The notes under the pieces are model-generated. The model saw only the letters and a program-made list of their open reading frames with translations, was not told the DNA's origin and did not search any database. This document shows positions 27,355 through 35,396 of a stretch of 64,000 nt of DNA, one piece after another (the first letter of the stretch is position 1; each line of letters opens with the position of its first letter). The translations under genes were made by a program, and so were the position numbers. The DNA is from Caenibius sp. WL (lineage in GTDB: Bacteria > Pseudomonadota > Alphaproteobacteria > Sphingomonadales > Sphingomonadaceae): assembly GCF_019803445.1 (NCBI RefSeq), contig NZ_CP081844.1:384501-448500 (forward strand). The letters are read 5' to 3'.

Positions 27355-27750
27355 TCAGTCTTCCCACTTTTCCAGCACGCAGCCCCAATCCTTGCGGTGT
27401 TCGGCCGTGGCGCTGGCCAGCAGCGGCACCCGCGCGGTGACAGTGCGCGCTTCGGGGTTTTCGCTCAGGAAAACGAAGCCCATGCCGTCTTCCATATCGC
27501 CTTTGCAGCTCCCCAGATCGCGCCCGTCGATATAGCGGCAGGAGCACCCGATTCGGGCGCCATAGGCCGCACCTGCCTGCGAATAGCCGAACAGCGGCTC
27601 GCGATAGGCATAGAACAGCCCCCCCGCCACCAGAGCGAGGAGAAGCGCCACATGCAGCCAGCGCCGCGGAAGGAAGCCCCAGTTCCTGCGTGCGGATTTC
27701 CTCGGCGCGGCTGAATTCCTGCCGGACGGTTTCTTTGCGGTTGCCATCAT
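27355..27750 (-). CDS. Small membrane-anchored cysteine-containing hypothetical protein
   Basis: 131-residue protein of no family I can name. A basic N-terminus rich in Lys/Arg/Pro (about residues 1-32) precedes one membrane helix (WLHVALLLALVAGGLFYAY). A periplasmic domain follows with CSCRY, then GSCKGD and a late GCVLEKW. The four cysteines suggest two disulfides. ATG at 27750 or 27747; GCAGGGA immediately upstream supports this area. Its start is only 28 bases from the divergent serine-hydrolase gene, so the promoters overlap. Confidence 0.65.
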   Translation of the reverse strand: MMATAKKPSGRNSAAPRKSARRNWGFLPRRWLHVALLLALVAGGLFYAYREPLFGYSQAGAAYGARIGCSCRYIDGRDLGSCKGDMEDGMGFVFLSENPEARTVTARVPLLASATAEHRKDWGCVLEKWED

Positions 27751-27778
27751 TCCCTGCTTGGGCAAGTGAAGCGCAGCC

Positions 27779-28906
27779 ATGCCGCGCCGCCTCCCCCTTA
27801 TCGCCTCGTTCGCCCTGCTGCCAGCCCTGGCGAGTTGCGGCAGCGACGGCGCGCCTCAAGCTCCCGAACCGCCCAGCGCGGCAGCGATGGCGGCGGTGGT
27901 GAAAGACCCCGGCGCCCCGCGCGAACAGCTCGCCCGCGCGGTCGATACCTTGTTCACCGACGAGGGAATCGGCGAAACCCGCGCGCTGCTGGTCTATTAT
28001 CGCGGGGAGATCGTGGCCGAACGCTACGCCGAAGGGTACGGGCCCAAGACCATGTTCCTCGGCTGGTCGCTGTCCAAGACGGTGACGGCGGTGGCCATCG
28101 GCATTCTCGTAGCCGAAGGCAAGCTGCGGCTCGACGAATCGGCCCCGGTGGCGCACTGGCAGCGCCCCGGCGATGCGCGCGGGGATATCACGCTGCGGCA
28201 ACTGCTGCAGATGCGCTCCGGCCTGCGTCACACCGAAAGCGCCGATCCGCCCTATCGCGCGGACACGGTGCGCGTGCTGTTCATGGACGGGCGGGACGAC
28301 ATGGCCGCCGAAGCCGAAGCGCAACCGCTGGAAGCCGAACCGGGCCGCAAATTCGAATATTCGACCAACAGCAGCATCATTCTGTCGGATATCATCGCCC
28401 GCGTGCTGACTCCGCGCCGGGATGCCGAAAGCCGCCAGGCGGCGGTGCGCCGGTTCATGCACGACCGTCTCTATGGCCCGGTCGGCCTGTCGTCGATGAC
28501 CGCCGAATACGACGCGGCCGGCACGATGATCGGCGGCGCGATGATCCACGCCACCGCGCGCGACTGGGGCAGGTTCGGCGAATTCCTCCGCCATAGCGGC
28601 TCGGTCAAAGGCGCACAGGTGGTCCCGCGCGGCTGGATCGCTTTCATGCGCCGCCCTTCCCCCCGCGCGCCCGATTATGGCGCGGGGCTGTGGCTCAATC
28701 GCAATTCCGGGGGCGAACGGCGCGTGCTGTTCCCCGGGCAGGGATCGGCAAACCTGTTCGGCATGGCGGGGCACCACGGCCAGTATGTGCTGGTTTCCCC
28801 CGAACAGAAGCTGACCATCGTCCGCTTCGGTCGCACCAGCGATGCCGACACGCGCAAGCTGATGGACGATCTTTCGCGCATCGCCGCGATCTATCCGGCG
28901 GATTAG
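27779..28906 (+). CDS. Serine hydrolase lipoprotein (beta-lactamase/class C-like fold)
   Basis: 375-residue protein with a lipoprotein signal (ALASC, Cys20) and a penicillin-binding-like hydrolase fold. SxxK is SLSK at residues 97-100 and FEYSTNSS occupies the Y-x-N position. GHHGQY replaces the KTG box. These features place it with the esterase, 6-aminohexanoate-dimer-hydrolase-like members rather than true AmpC beta-lactamases, so antibiotic hydrolysis should not be assumed. It should sit on the periplasmic face of a membrane. Substrate unknown. Confidence 0.85.
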   Translation: MPRRLPLIASFALLPALASCGSDGAPQAPEPPSAAAMAAVVKDPGAPREQLARAVDTLFTDEGIGETRALLVYYRGEIVAERYAEGYGPKTMFLGWSLSKTVTAVAIGILVAEGKLRLDESAPVAHWQRPGDARGDITLRQLLQMRSGLRHTESADPPYRADTVRVLFMDGRDDMAAEAEAQPLEAEPGRKFEYSTNSSIILSDIIARVLTPRRDAESRQAAVRRFMHDRLYGPVGLSSMTAEYDAAGTMIGGAMIHATARDWGRFGEFLRHSGSVKGAQVVPRGWIAFMRRPSPRAPDYGAGLWLNRNSGGERRVLFPGQGSANLFGMAGHHGQYVLVSPEQKLTIVRFGRTSDADTRKLMDDLSRIAAIYPAD

Positions 28907-28931
28907 CCCTGCGCGAGGCGGGCCGAGAGCC

Positions 28932-29846
28932 TCAATCCCGCGCCGGGCGCAGGACGTTCACCGCCGCCAGCCCCTTGTCGACATGGCCCACCGGATCGGG
29001 GTGGATGAAGATTTCGACATCGGGAAACGCCGCTTTCAGCGCGGTTTCGATTTCGTCCATCACCTTGTGCGCCTGCTTGACAGTGAGATTCCCGTCCAGC
29101 CAGACATGGAATTGCGCGAATTCCTGATCGCCCGATGTGCGCGTGCGCAGATCATGCACCCCGCGCAGTTCCGGCGGGCGCGGTATCGCATCGATGAACG
29201 CGCGCCGCCGTTCCTCGGGCCATTCCCGGTCCATCAACTGGTCGATCGCCGCGTGCGAGGCTTTCCACGCCCCCCAGCCCAACCACAGCGCGATGAGGAA
29301 CCCGAACAGCGGATCGACCCCCGCGATCCCGGCGAACTGATCCAGCGCCAGCGCGGCGATCACCGCCAGATTGAGCAAGAGATCGGACTGATAATGCACA
29401 TGGTCGGTGGCGATCGCCAGGCTGCCAGTGCGGCGCAGGACATGGCGCTGCCAGCCGAGCAATGCCACGGTTGCCGCCATCGCCACCAGCGAAACTCCGA
29501 TCCCTTCGGACGCGGCTGCGGTCCGCGCGCCGGCCATGAACTGTTCCACCGCGCGCAGGGCCAGCGTCAGCGCCGAGATCGCGATCAACACCACCTGAAA
29601 CATGGCCGCCAGCGCTTCCGCCTTGCCATGGCCGAAGCGATGCCCGCGGTCGACCGGCTGCGCGGCGACCCACACCCCCACCAGCGTGGCCACGCTGGCG
29701 ATGAGGTCGAGCGCGGTATCGGCCAGGCTGCCGAGCATCGCGGTGGAACCGGTCGACCACGCCGCCCATCCCTTGAGCGCGACGAGAAACACCGCCACCG
29801 ATATGCTGGCGAACGCGGCACTGCGGTTGAGAGCGGCCCGATCCAT
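28932..29846 (-). CDS. fieF: Cation diffusion facilitator, FieF-like
   Basis: 304-residue divalent-metal/proton antiporter. Six membrane segments are expected. The transport site is DTALD in the second helix and HYQSD in the fifth, the D-D/H-D pattern of zinc/iron-type FieF. GHRFGHGKAEALAA and DHVHYQSD match FieF closely, as does the C-terminal metallochaperone-like domain (HDLRTRTSG, QAHKVMDEIE). ATG at 29846 avoids overlap with pdxH, which ends eight bases upstream. Metal preference cannot be settled from sequence alone. Confidence 0.92.
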   Translation of the reverse strand: MDRAALNRSAAFASISVAVFLVALKGWAAWSTGSTAMLGSLADTALDLIASVATLVGVWVAAQPVDRGHRFGHGKAEALAAMFQVVLIAISALTLALRAVEQFMAGARTAAASEGIGVSLVAMAATVALLGWQRHVLRRTGSLAIATDHVHYQSDLLLNLAVIAALALDQFAGIAGVDPLFGFLIALWLGWGAWKASHAAIDQLMDREWPEERRRAFIDAIPRPPELRGVHDLRTRTSGDQEFAQFHVWLDGNLTVKQAHKVMDEIETALKAAFPDVEIFIHPDPVGHVDKGLAAVNVLRPARD

Positions 29847-29853
29847 TGTCAGC

Positions 29854-30456
29854 TCACGGATAGAGCAGCGTGCTGGCCCACCCGGCCCCATCGCGGGTGA
29901 AGCGCCGCCGTTCGTGCAACCGGTGATCGCGATCCTGCCAGAATTCGATGTGTTCAGGCGTCAGGCGGAACCCTTTCCAGTGCGGCGGGCGGATCACGGC
30001 CTGCCCCGCGAACCGCGCCTGTGCCGCCTCGAACCGGGCAACGAACGTGGCCCGCGAATCCAGCGGCGCGGATTGATCGGAAGCCACCGCCCCCAATTGC
30101 GAATCGCGGTGCCGGCTGGCGAAGTAGGCATCGACCTGTTCCGGGCTGACTTCGTGCAGCGGCCCTTCGATGCGGATCTGGCGGCGCAGGCTCTTCCAGT
30201 GGAACAGCAGCGCCGCATGGGGATTGGCGGCGATTTCCTGCCCCTTGCGGCTCAGCGCGTTGGTGTAGAACACGAACCCATCGGGCCCATGGCCCTTGAG
30301 CAGCACCATGCGCACCGAGGGGAGCCCGCCCGGGGTCGCCGTGGCCAGTGCCATGGCGTTCGAATCGTTGGGCTCACTTTGCCGCGCATCCTCGAACCAT
30401 GCCGCAAAAAGGGCGAAGGGATCGCCATGGGGGATCGCATCCTGTTCAGCTTGCAT
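29854..30456 (-). CDS. pdxH: Pyridoxine/pyridoxamine 5'-phosphate oxidase
   Basis: FMN enzyme that forms pyridoxal 5'-phosphate. The 200-residue protein has [21 protein letters not shown], the FMN-binding signature [12 protein letters not shown] and the C-terminal [30 protein letters not shown]. The length is close to E. coli PdxH (218). It leads a two-gene unit with the FieF-like exporter. A 9-base tandem repeat lies 37-54 bases upstream of the start. Confidence 0.96.
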   Translation of the reverse strand: MQAEQDAIPHGDPFALFAAWFEDARQSEPNDSNAMALATATPGGLPSVRMVLLKGHGPDGFVFYTNALSRKGQEIAANPHAALLFHWKSLRRQIRIEGPLHEVSPEQVDAYFASRHRDSQLGAVASDQSAPLDSRATFVARFEAAQARFAGQAVIRPPHWKGFRLTPEHIEFWQDRDHRLHERRRFTRDGAGWASTLLYP

Positions 30457-30492
30457 CGTTCAATCCTGTCAGAAACGGCACGGGCCAAGGGG

Positions 30493-30510
30493 GGTGACAC
30501 AGGTGACACA
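30493..30510. repeat. Tandem GGTGACACA repeat upstream of pdxH
   Basis: Two perfect adjacent copies of the 9-mer lie in the 217-base divergent gap between pdxH and the DnaJ-like gene, at promoter distance from pdxH. A binding site is possible but unproven. Confidence 0.5.
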
Positions 30511-30631
30511 GTCCGGCGGCACGTTTTCCGCCGCCCGCACGGCTGGCGGGGCGGTTCCGGCGGGGCATTCGGCCAGGGCGCAAGAAACCATCATGAACAA
30601 TGCCCTACGCTCCCGGACCGGAGGAGGAAAG

Positions 30632-30647
30632 CCTGTGCTTGCACAGG
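30632..30647. repeat. Short palindrome upstream of the DnaJ-like gene
   Basis: CCTGTGC-TT-GCACAGG is a perfect 7-bp inverted repeat 27 bases before the ATG. It could be an operator or an mRNA hairpin. Confidence 0.4.
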
Positions 30648-30673
30648 GGGAAGGAGCCACCTAGCTATTGGCC

Positions 30674-31597
30674 ATGGCAGACCCTTATTCCACCCTTGGT
30701 GTTCCACGCGGCGCGAGCGAGAAGGAGATCAAATCCGCTTATCGCAAGCTGGCCAAGGAACTCCATCCCGACCGCAACAAGGACAATCCGAAAGCGGCGG
30801 AACGCTTTTCGGACGTCACCCGCGCTTATGATCTGCTGTCCGACAAGGACAAGCGGGCCCAGTTCGACCGTGGCGAAATCGACGCTGACGGCAATCCGGC
30901 GATGCCATTCGGCGGAGGCGGCTTCGGCGGGGGGCCCGGCGGGGGCATGGGCGGCGGATTTCGCGGCTTCGGCGGCGGCGACGGGATCGATCTCGACGAT
31001 ATCCTCGGCGGCATGTTTGGCGGCCGGGGCGGCGCACGGGGCGCTGGCGGCTTCAACCCGCGCAATCGCCCGCCGCCGCGCGGCGCCAATGTGCAATACC
31101 GCCTGAAAGTGCCGTTCGTCGATGCCGCCACGCGGCAGGATCAGCGAATCACGCTGGGCGACGGGAAGACCATCGATCTGAAATTGCCCGCCGGGGTCGA
31201 GGACGGCACGCAGATGCGAATCAAGGGCAAAGGCGAACCCGGCCCCGGCGGACCCGGCGATGCCACGGTGGTGATCGAGATTGCCCCGCACGCCTTCTTC
31301 CGCCGCGATGGCGACGATGTCCGGCTCGATCTGCCGATCACGCTGGATGAGGCGGTCAACGGCGGCAAAGTGAAAGTGCCCACCGTCGAACGGCCGGTGA
31401 TGCTGACGATCGCCCCGGGCAGCAGTTCGGGCAAAGTGCTGCGGCTCAAAGGCAAGGGCTTCACCCGCGCCGACGGCACGCGCGGCGATCAGCTGGTGAC
31501 GCTGGAAATCGATCTGCCCCAGGGTGACGAAGATCTCGCCCGGCGGCTGGACGGCTGGCACGATACGCGCAATCCGCGGGCCCGCCTGGGCGTGTGA
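30674..31597 (+). CDS. DnaJ-type co-chaperone (CbpA-like, no zinc domain)
   Basis: 307-residue J-domain protein that would stimulate Hsp70 ATPase. The J-domain (residues 3-70) contains HPD at 31-33. A long Gly/Phe-rich linker (about 78-135) follows. The cysteine-rich zinc domain of DnaJ is absent, and the two DnaJ C-terminal substrate domains complete the chain, as in CbpA/DjlA-type class B proteins. ATG at 30674 is used; TTG at 30668 is two codons earlier and sits nearer the GGAG at 30651. The stop overlaps the next start. Confidence 0.92.
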   Translation: MADPYSTLGVPRGASEKEIKSAYRKLAKELHPDRNKDNPKAAERFSDVTRAYDLLSDKDKRAQFDRGEIDADGNPAMPFGGGGFGGGPGGGMGGGFRGFGGGDGIDLDDILGGMFGGRGGARGAGGFNPRNRPPPRGANVQYRLKVPFVDAATRQDQRITLGDGKTIDLKLPAGVEDGTQMRIKGKGEPGPGGPGDATVVIEIAPHAFFRRDGDDVRLDLPITLDEAVNGGKVKVPTVERPVMLTIAPGSSSGKVLRLKGKGFTRADGTRGDQLVTLEIDLPQGDEDLARRLDGWHDTRNPRARLGV

Positions 31598-32583
31598 TGG
31601 CGCAGGACGGCCCGGCCAGCGATGCCCCGGTGGAGCGGACGCCGCCGCCGGGGCCCGCCGTGCCCGACCATTCGCCCGAGGCCCGGCGCCGCGCCGCTAT
31701 CCTTTCACCCGGAACCTTCGCCAACGAATCGCGCCGCTTCATCGGCGTGCGCGGCTACCGCGTGGTCCAACGCGTCTTTTCCGGCCTCTGGTCGGATGGT
31801 TTCATCCATGCCGGCAATCTGGCCTACATGGGCATGTTCGCGATTTTCCCGTTCCTGATTCTCGGCGCGGCCTCGCTCTCGCTGTTCGGCGTTACGGACG
31901 TGGACGGGGCATCGGTCACCTCGATGCTCGAAGGCTTGCCGGGCAAGGCCCGCGAAGCGATCATCCCGGTGGCGGAAAGCGCCATCGCGGCCCGGTCGGG
32001 CTGGATGCTCTGGGTGGGCGGGCTGATCGGGCTGTGGTCGACTTCCGGCCTTGTCGAAACGATCCGCGACATGCTGCGCCGCGCCTATGGCACCCGCCCC
32101 ACGCTGAGCTTCTGGCGCTATCGCCTGCTCTCGTTCGGCGTCACTCTGCTGGCGGTCCTGCTGCTGATCGCCTCGCTGCTGGCGCAACTGCTGATCGGCG
32201 CGGTGGGCGAATTCATCAGCGCCTTCGCTCCGCAGCTCGAAGGCTTCCTCGGCCATCTTTCGCTGTCGCGGATCGTGCCTGCCCTGCTGTTTTATTGCGC
32301 GGTGTTGCTGCTTTTCATCACTCTCACGCCCGCCGCCTATCGCTCGCGCCGCTATCCGAAATGGCCGGGGGCTGCGGCTGTCACGCTCTGGACGCTCGGG
32401 GTTTCGGCCGCGCTGCCGCCCCTGTTGCGCACAGTCTTCAGTTACGATCTGACATACGGAAGCCTTGCCGGCGCGATGATCACACTTTTCTTTTTCTGGC
32501 TTGTGGGGCTAGGGATGGAAGCAGGCGTGGAACTCAATGCCGCGCTCGCGCGGACACCTGAGGAGGAGGTAGCAGACGCATGA
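31597..32583 (+). CDS. YihY/BrkB-family inner-membrane protein
   Basis: 328-residue multispanning protein. The family's N-terminal FIHAGNLAYMGMFAIFPFLILGAASL motif is followed by about six hydrophobic segments, ending with LAGAMITLFFFWLVGLGMEAGVELNAAL. The family was once misannotated as ribonuclease BN; its function remains unclear. The first 45 residues are proline-rich and charged. It overlaps the preceding J-domain gene (TGATG) and the following fabI (ATGA), so all three are likely expressed together. Confidence 0.92.
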   Translation: MAQDGPASDAPVERTPPPGPAVPDHSPEARRRAAILSPGTFANESRRFIGVRGYRVVQRVFSGLWSDGFIHAGNLAYMGMFAIFPFLILGAASLSLFGVTDVDGASVTSMLEGLPGKAREAIIPVAESAIAARSGWMLWVGGLIGLWSTSGLVETIRDMLRRAYGTRPTLSFWRYRLLSFGVTLLAVLLLIASLLAQLLIGAVGEFISAFAPQLEGFLGHLSLSRIVPALLFYCAVLLLFITLTPAAYRSRRYPKWPGAAAVTLWTLGVSAALPPLLRTVFSYDLTYGSLAGAMITLFFFWLVGLGMEAGVELNAALARTPEEEVADA

Positions 32584-33383
32584 CCGGTTTGATGGCAGGA
32601 AAACGCGGCCTGATCATGGGCTTGGCGAACGACAAGTCGCTCGCCTGGGGGATTGCCCAGCAATTGCACGCCCAGGGCGCGGAACTGGCCTTTTCCTATC
32701 AGGGGGAAGCCCTTGCCAAGCGGGTCAAGCCGCTTGCCGAAAGCCTCGGCAGCGATTTCCTGATCGATTGCGACGTATCCAGCATGGATGCGCTGGATGC
32801 CGCGTTCGATCAGATCAAGACGCGCTGGGACACGCTCGATTTCGTCGTCCACGCCATCGGCTTCTCGGACAAGAACGAACTGCGCGGGAAATATGTCGAC
32901 ACCAGTCTCGACAACTTCCTGATGACGATGAACATTTCCGCCTACTCGCTCGTCGCGGTGACGCAGCGCGCGGCCGCGATGATGCCCAACGGCGGTTCGA
33001 TCCTGACGCTGACATACTATGGCGCGGAAAAGGTCGTCCCGCATTACAACGTCATGGGCGTGGCCAAGGCGGCCCTGGAAACCAGCGTCAAATACCTCGC
33101 CAACGATCTCGGGCCTGCGAATATCCGCGTCAACGCGATTTCCGCCGGGCCGATCAAGACGCTCGCCGCCAGCGGGATCGGCGATTTCCGCTATATCCTC
33201 AAGTGGAACGAGTTGAACTCACCCCTGCGCCGCAACGTCACGATCGAGGATGTCGGCGGGGCCGGGCTCTACATGCTGTCCGATCTCAGTTCGGGCGTTA
33301 CGGGCGAAGTGCATCACGTCGATGCGGGCTATCACCTTGTCGGCATGAAGCAGGAGGACGCGCCGGATATCTCGCTGGTCTGA
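32580..33383 (+). CDS. fabI: Enoyl-[acyl-carrier-protein] reductase (NADH)
   Basis: Last step of each fatty-acid elongation round. The 267-residue SDR protein has the FabI-type nucleotide motif GLANDKSLAWGIA. The catalytic pair is Y-x6-K: in YYGAEKVVPHYNVMGVAKAALE the tyrosine of HYNV and the lysine of VAKAAL. AGPIKTLAASGI follows. Its start overlaps the BrkB-like gene. A probable terminator follows the stop. Confidence 0.96.
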   Translation: MTGLMAGKRGLIMGLANDKSLAWGIAQQLHAQGAELAFSYQGEALAKRVKPLAESLGSDFLIDCDVSSMDALDAAFDQIKTRWDTLDFVVHAIGFSDKNELRGKYVDTSLDNFLMTMNISAYSLVAVTQRAAAMMPNGGSILTLTYYGAEKVVPHYNVMGVAKAALETSVKYLANDLGPANIRVNAISAGPIKTLAASGIGDFRYILKWNELNSPLRRNVTIEDVGGAGLYMLSDLSSGVTGEVHHVDAGYHLVGMKQEDAPDISLV

Positions 33384-33397
33384 ACCGGCGCCCGCGC

Positions 33398-33427
33398 GGG
33401 GGCGGAGGCTTCCCCCGCCCCTTTGTT
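33398..33427 (+). terminator. Candidate terminator after fabI
   Basis: A GGGGCGG/CCGCCCC stem with a short inner extension is followed by TTTGTT, 15 bases after the stop. Confidence 0.6.
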
Positions 33428-33469
33428 CATGATACGTTCTTTCCTGATGATTCGATTGGGAGAACGGCC

Positions 33470-33871
33470 ATGACACGAACCGGCGGTTGCCGTTGCGGCG
33501 CGATCCGCTACGCGGTGGAAGGCGATGCGGCGCACCATGCGGTGTGTCATTGCAGCGATTGCCGCGCTTCATCCGGCGCGCCGATGGTCGCCTGGTATGC
33601 GGTGCAGGAAGATCAGCTTCGCCTGCTGTCGGGGGAACCCGCGCTTTACGAAGGGACACCCGGGGCACAGCGCCAGTTCTGCCCGCGCTGCGGCACCGGC
33701 CTGTTCTATCGCAACGCGGCGATGCTGCCCGGAATTGTCGATATCCAGTCCGCCACGTTCGACGATCCCGCCGCCAGCCCGCCCGATGCGCAGATCCAGT
33801 GCGCCGAACGCCTGCCCTGGGTGGCGGACATGGCCGAAATGCCGCAGTTCGCACGCTATCCGGGAATGTGA
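33470..33871 (+). CDS. GFA/CENP-V-family zinc protein
   Basis: 133-residue protein of the glutathione-dependent formaldehyde-activating (GFA) fold. Zinc ligands are visible as CRCG (near residue 8), CHCSDC (about 26-31) and CPRCG. The family includes enzymes that act on S-hydroxymethyl-glutathione, but most members are uncharacterised and formaldehyde activity should not be assumed. GGGAGAA upstream of the ATG provides a ribosome-binding site. It appears to be a single-gene unit. Confidence 0.88.
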   Translation: MTRTGGCRCGAIRYAVEGDAAHHAVCHCSDCRASSGAPMVAWYAVQEDQLRLLSGEPALYEGTPGAQRQFCPRCGTGLFYRNAAMLPGIVDIQSATFDDPAASPPDAQIQCAERLPWVADMAEMPQFARYPGM

Positions 33872-33880
33872 CGCCGAAAC

Positions 33881-33898
33881 CTCGCTCTATTGAGCGAG
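33881..33898 (+). terminator. Hairpin after the GFA-family gene
   Basis: CTCGCTC-TATT-GAGCGAG is a perfect 7-bp stem 10 bases past the stop. No T-run follows directly, so its terminator role is tentative. Confidence 0.4.
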
Positions 33899-33916
33899 CC
33901 TTGCCTGCTTTCACGC

Positions 33917-33946
33917 TTTCGTCGTTCCCGCGCAGGCGGTAACCCA
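33917..33946. repeat. REP-like palindromic intergenic element (degenerate copy)
   Basis: TTCGTCGTTCCCGCG-type sequence followed by CAGGCGGTAACCCAG resembles the dispersed CCCGCG-n-AGGCGGGAA palindromes found between genes in many sphingomonads and other proteobacteria. The stem GTTCCCGC/GCGGTAAC has one mismatch. Recognition is from memory of the consensus. Confidence 0.55.
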
Positions 33947-34014
33947 GTCTTGCATGTGCATCTCGACAAAAGATCGATGCATCCCCAACGCTCAGGCCGG
34001 GAGGGCCGGATCGC

Positions 34015-35325
34015 CTAACCCGCCTTGCGCAGGCCGCCCGCTTCCACCGCGCTTTTATCGGCGGGCTGATCGGGCCAGATGCCGCGCGTATCGTACACTG
34101 CCTTGGCTTCGCGTTCGGCCAGCGGGACCGATTTGAACACGTCGTGATCGACCAGCACGATCAGCACATCGCACTCTTCCAGCGCGGTATCGATATCGAT
34201 CAGCTGCGCACCGGTATCGGTGAATTCGATCGGCAGTTCCGCCGCATAAGGTTCCACCACGTGAATCCGGCTGCCATAGCGGCGGGCCAGCGTGGCGGCG
34301 GCGAAGCGCGCCGGGCTTTCGCGGAAATCGTCGATATTCGCTTTGAAGGCGAGGCCCAGACAGGCGACTTTCGCCTGCGGATGGCTTTCGATCAGCGCGG
34401 TCGCCCGTGCGATCACGTGATGCATCTTGGCATCGTTCACCCCGCGCGCGGTGCGGATCAGCGGCGTTTCCTCCGGCGCGCCATGAACGATGAACCACGG
34501 GTCCACCGCGATGCAGTGCCCGCCGACACCCGGCCCCGGTTGCAGGATATTGACGCGCGGATGGCGGTTGGCGAGGCGGATCACTTCCCACACGTCCAGC
34601 CCCATCGCATCGGCGACGATCGACAGTTCGTTGGCAAAAGCGATGTTGACATCGCGATAGGCGTTTTCGACCAGCTTGGTCATTTCCGCGCTGCGCGCAT
34701 CGGTGGTGACGCACGTACCCCGCACGAAACGCTTGTAAAACGCCAGGGCCTTGCGCGCGCAACGCGGGGTGATCCCGCCGATGGATCGGTCGTTGTTGGT
34801 CAGTTCTTCCAGGATGCGCCCCGGCAGCACCCGTTCCGGGCAATAGGCGATGGCGACATCAGGGGTCCCCTCGCACAGGCCCGGCAGGCGGAGATCGGGC
34901 CGCTGCTGCGCGATCAGATCGCGCAGGCGCTCGGTCGTGCCCACGGGCGAGGTCGATTCGAGAATCACCGTATCGCCCGCTTTCAGCACGCCTGCCACAT
35001 CGGCGGCGGCGGAAAGGACATAGGATACATCGGGCGTATGGCGCCCATCCTTGGCGAACGGGGTCGGCACCGCGATCACGAAGACATCCGCCGGGGCGAT
35101 CCGCGTGGCGGCGCGCAGCAGCCCGCGCTGGACCACGCCGTGCACCAGCCCGTCGAGATCGACTTCCTCGATATGGATTGCGCCGCGATTGATCGTTTCG
35201 ACGACCCGTTCGGACACGTCGAGGCCAAGGACGTTCATCCCCGCGCGGGCGATCACCGCCGCAGTGGGCAGGCCGATATAGCCAAGGCCGACGACACACA
35301 CTTCAGGCAGTTCGCTACCGCGCAT
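34015..35325 (-). CDS. wecC: UDP-N-acetyl-D-mannosamine dehydrogenase
   Basis: Oxidises UDP-ManNAc to UDP-ManNAcA for surface polysaccharide. The 436-residue protein begins with the NAD motif VVGLGYIGLPTAAVIA. ESTSPVGTTE marks the N-terminal domain. AYCPERVLPGRILEELTNNDR is the UDP-sugar dehydrogenase signature, and the catalytic cysteine lies in GVGGHCIAVDPWF. ATG at 35325 excludes a hydrophobic, unconserved 20-residue extension. wecB lies upstream on the same strand and makes its substrate; no other polysaccharide genes flank the pair, so this is a minimal precursor cassette. Confidence 0.95.
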   Translation of the reverse strand: MRGSELPEVCVVGLGYIGLPTAAVIARAGMNVLGLDVSERVVETINRGAIHIEEVDLDGLVHGVVQRGLLRAATRIAPADVFVIAVPTPFAKDGRHTPDVSYVLSAAADVAGVLKAGDTVILESTSPVGTTERLRDLIAQQRPDLRLPGLCEGTPDVAIAYCPERVLPGRILEELTNNDRSIGGITPRCARKALAFYKRFVRGTCVTTDARSAEMTKLVENAYRDVNIAFANELSIVADAMGLDVWEVIRLANRHPRVNILQPGPGVGGHCIAVDPWFIVHGAPEETPLIRTARGVNDAKMHHVIARATALIESHPQAKVACLGLAFKANIDDFRESPARFAAATLARRYGSRIHVVEPYAAELPIEFTDTGAQLIDIDTALEECDVLIVLVDHDVFKSVPLAEREAKAVYDTRGIWPDQPADKSAVEAGGLRKAG

Positions 35326-35396
35326 AATGATTCCCGCTGATTGCAGCCCCCGCCATGGCATGAAATGGTAAAAAATTAGCGGCAACCGGGCCGATG

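Noticed and set aside
27779-28906. Class C beta-lactamase resistance gene
   Set aside because: SxxK is present but the KTG box is replaced by a GHHG motif, and the protein is a lipoprotein of the esterase-like branch; resistance is not supported.
31597-32583. Ribonuclease BN
   Set aside because: YihY/BrkB proteins were once mislabelled as RNase BN; this one is a multispanning membrane protein with no nuclease motif.
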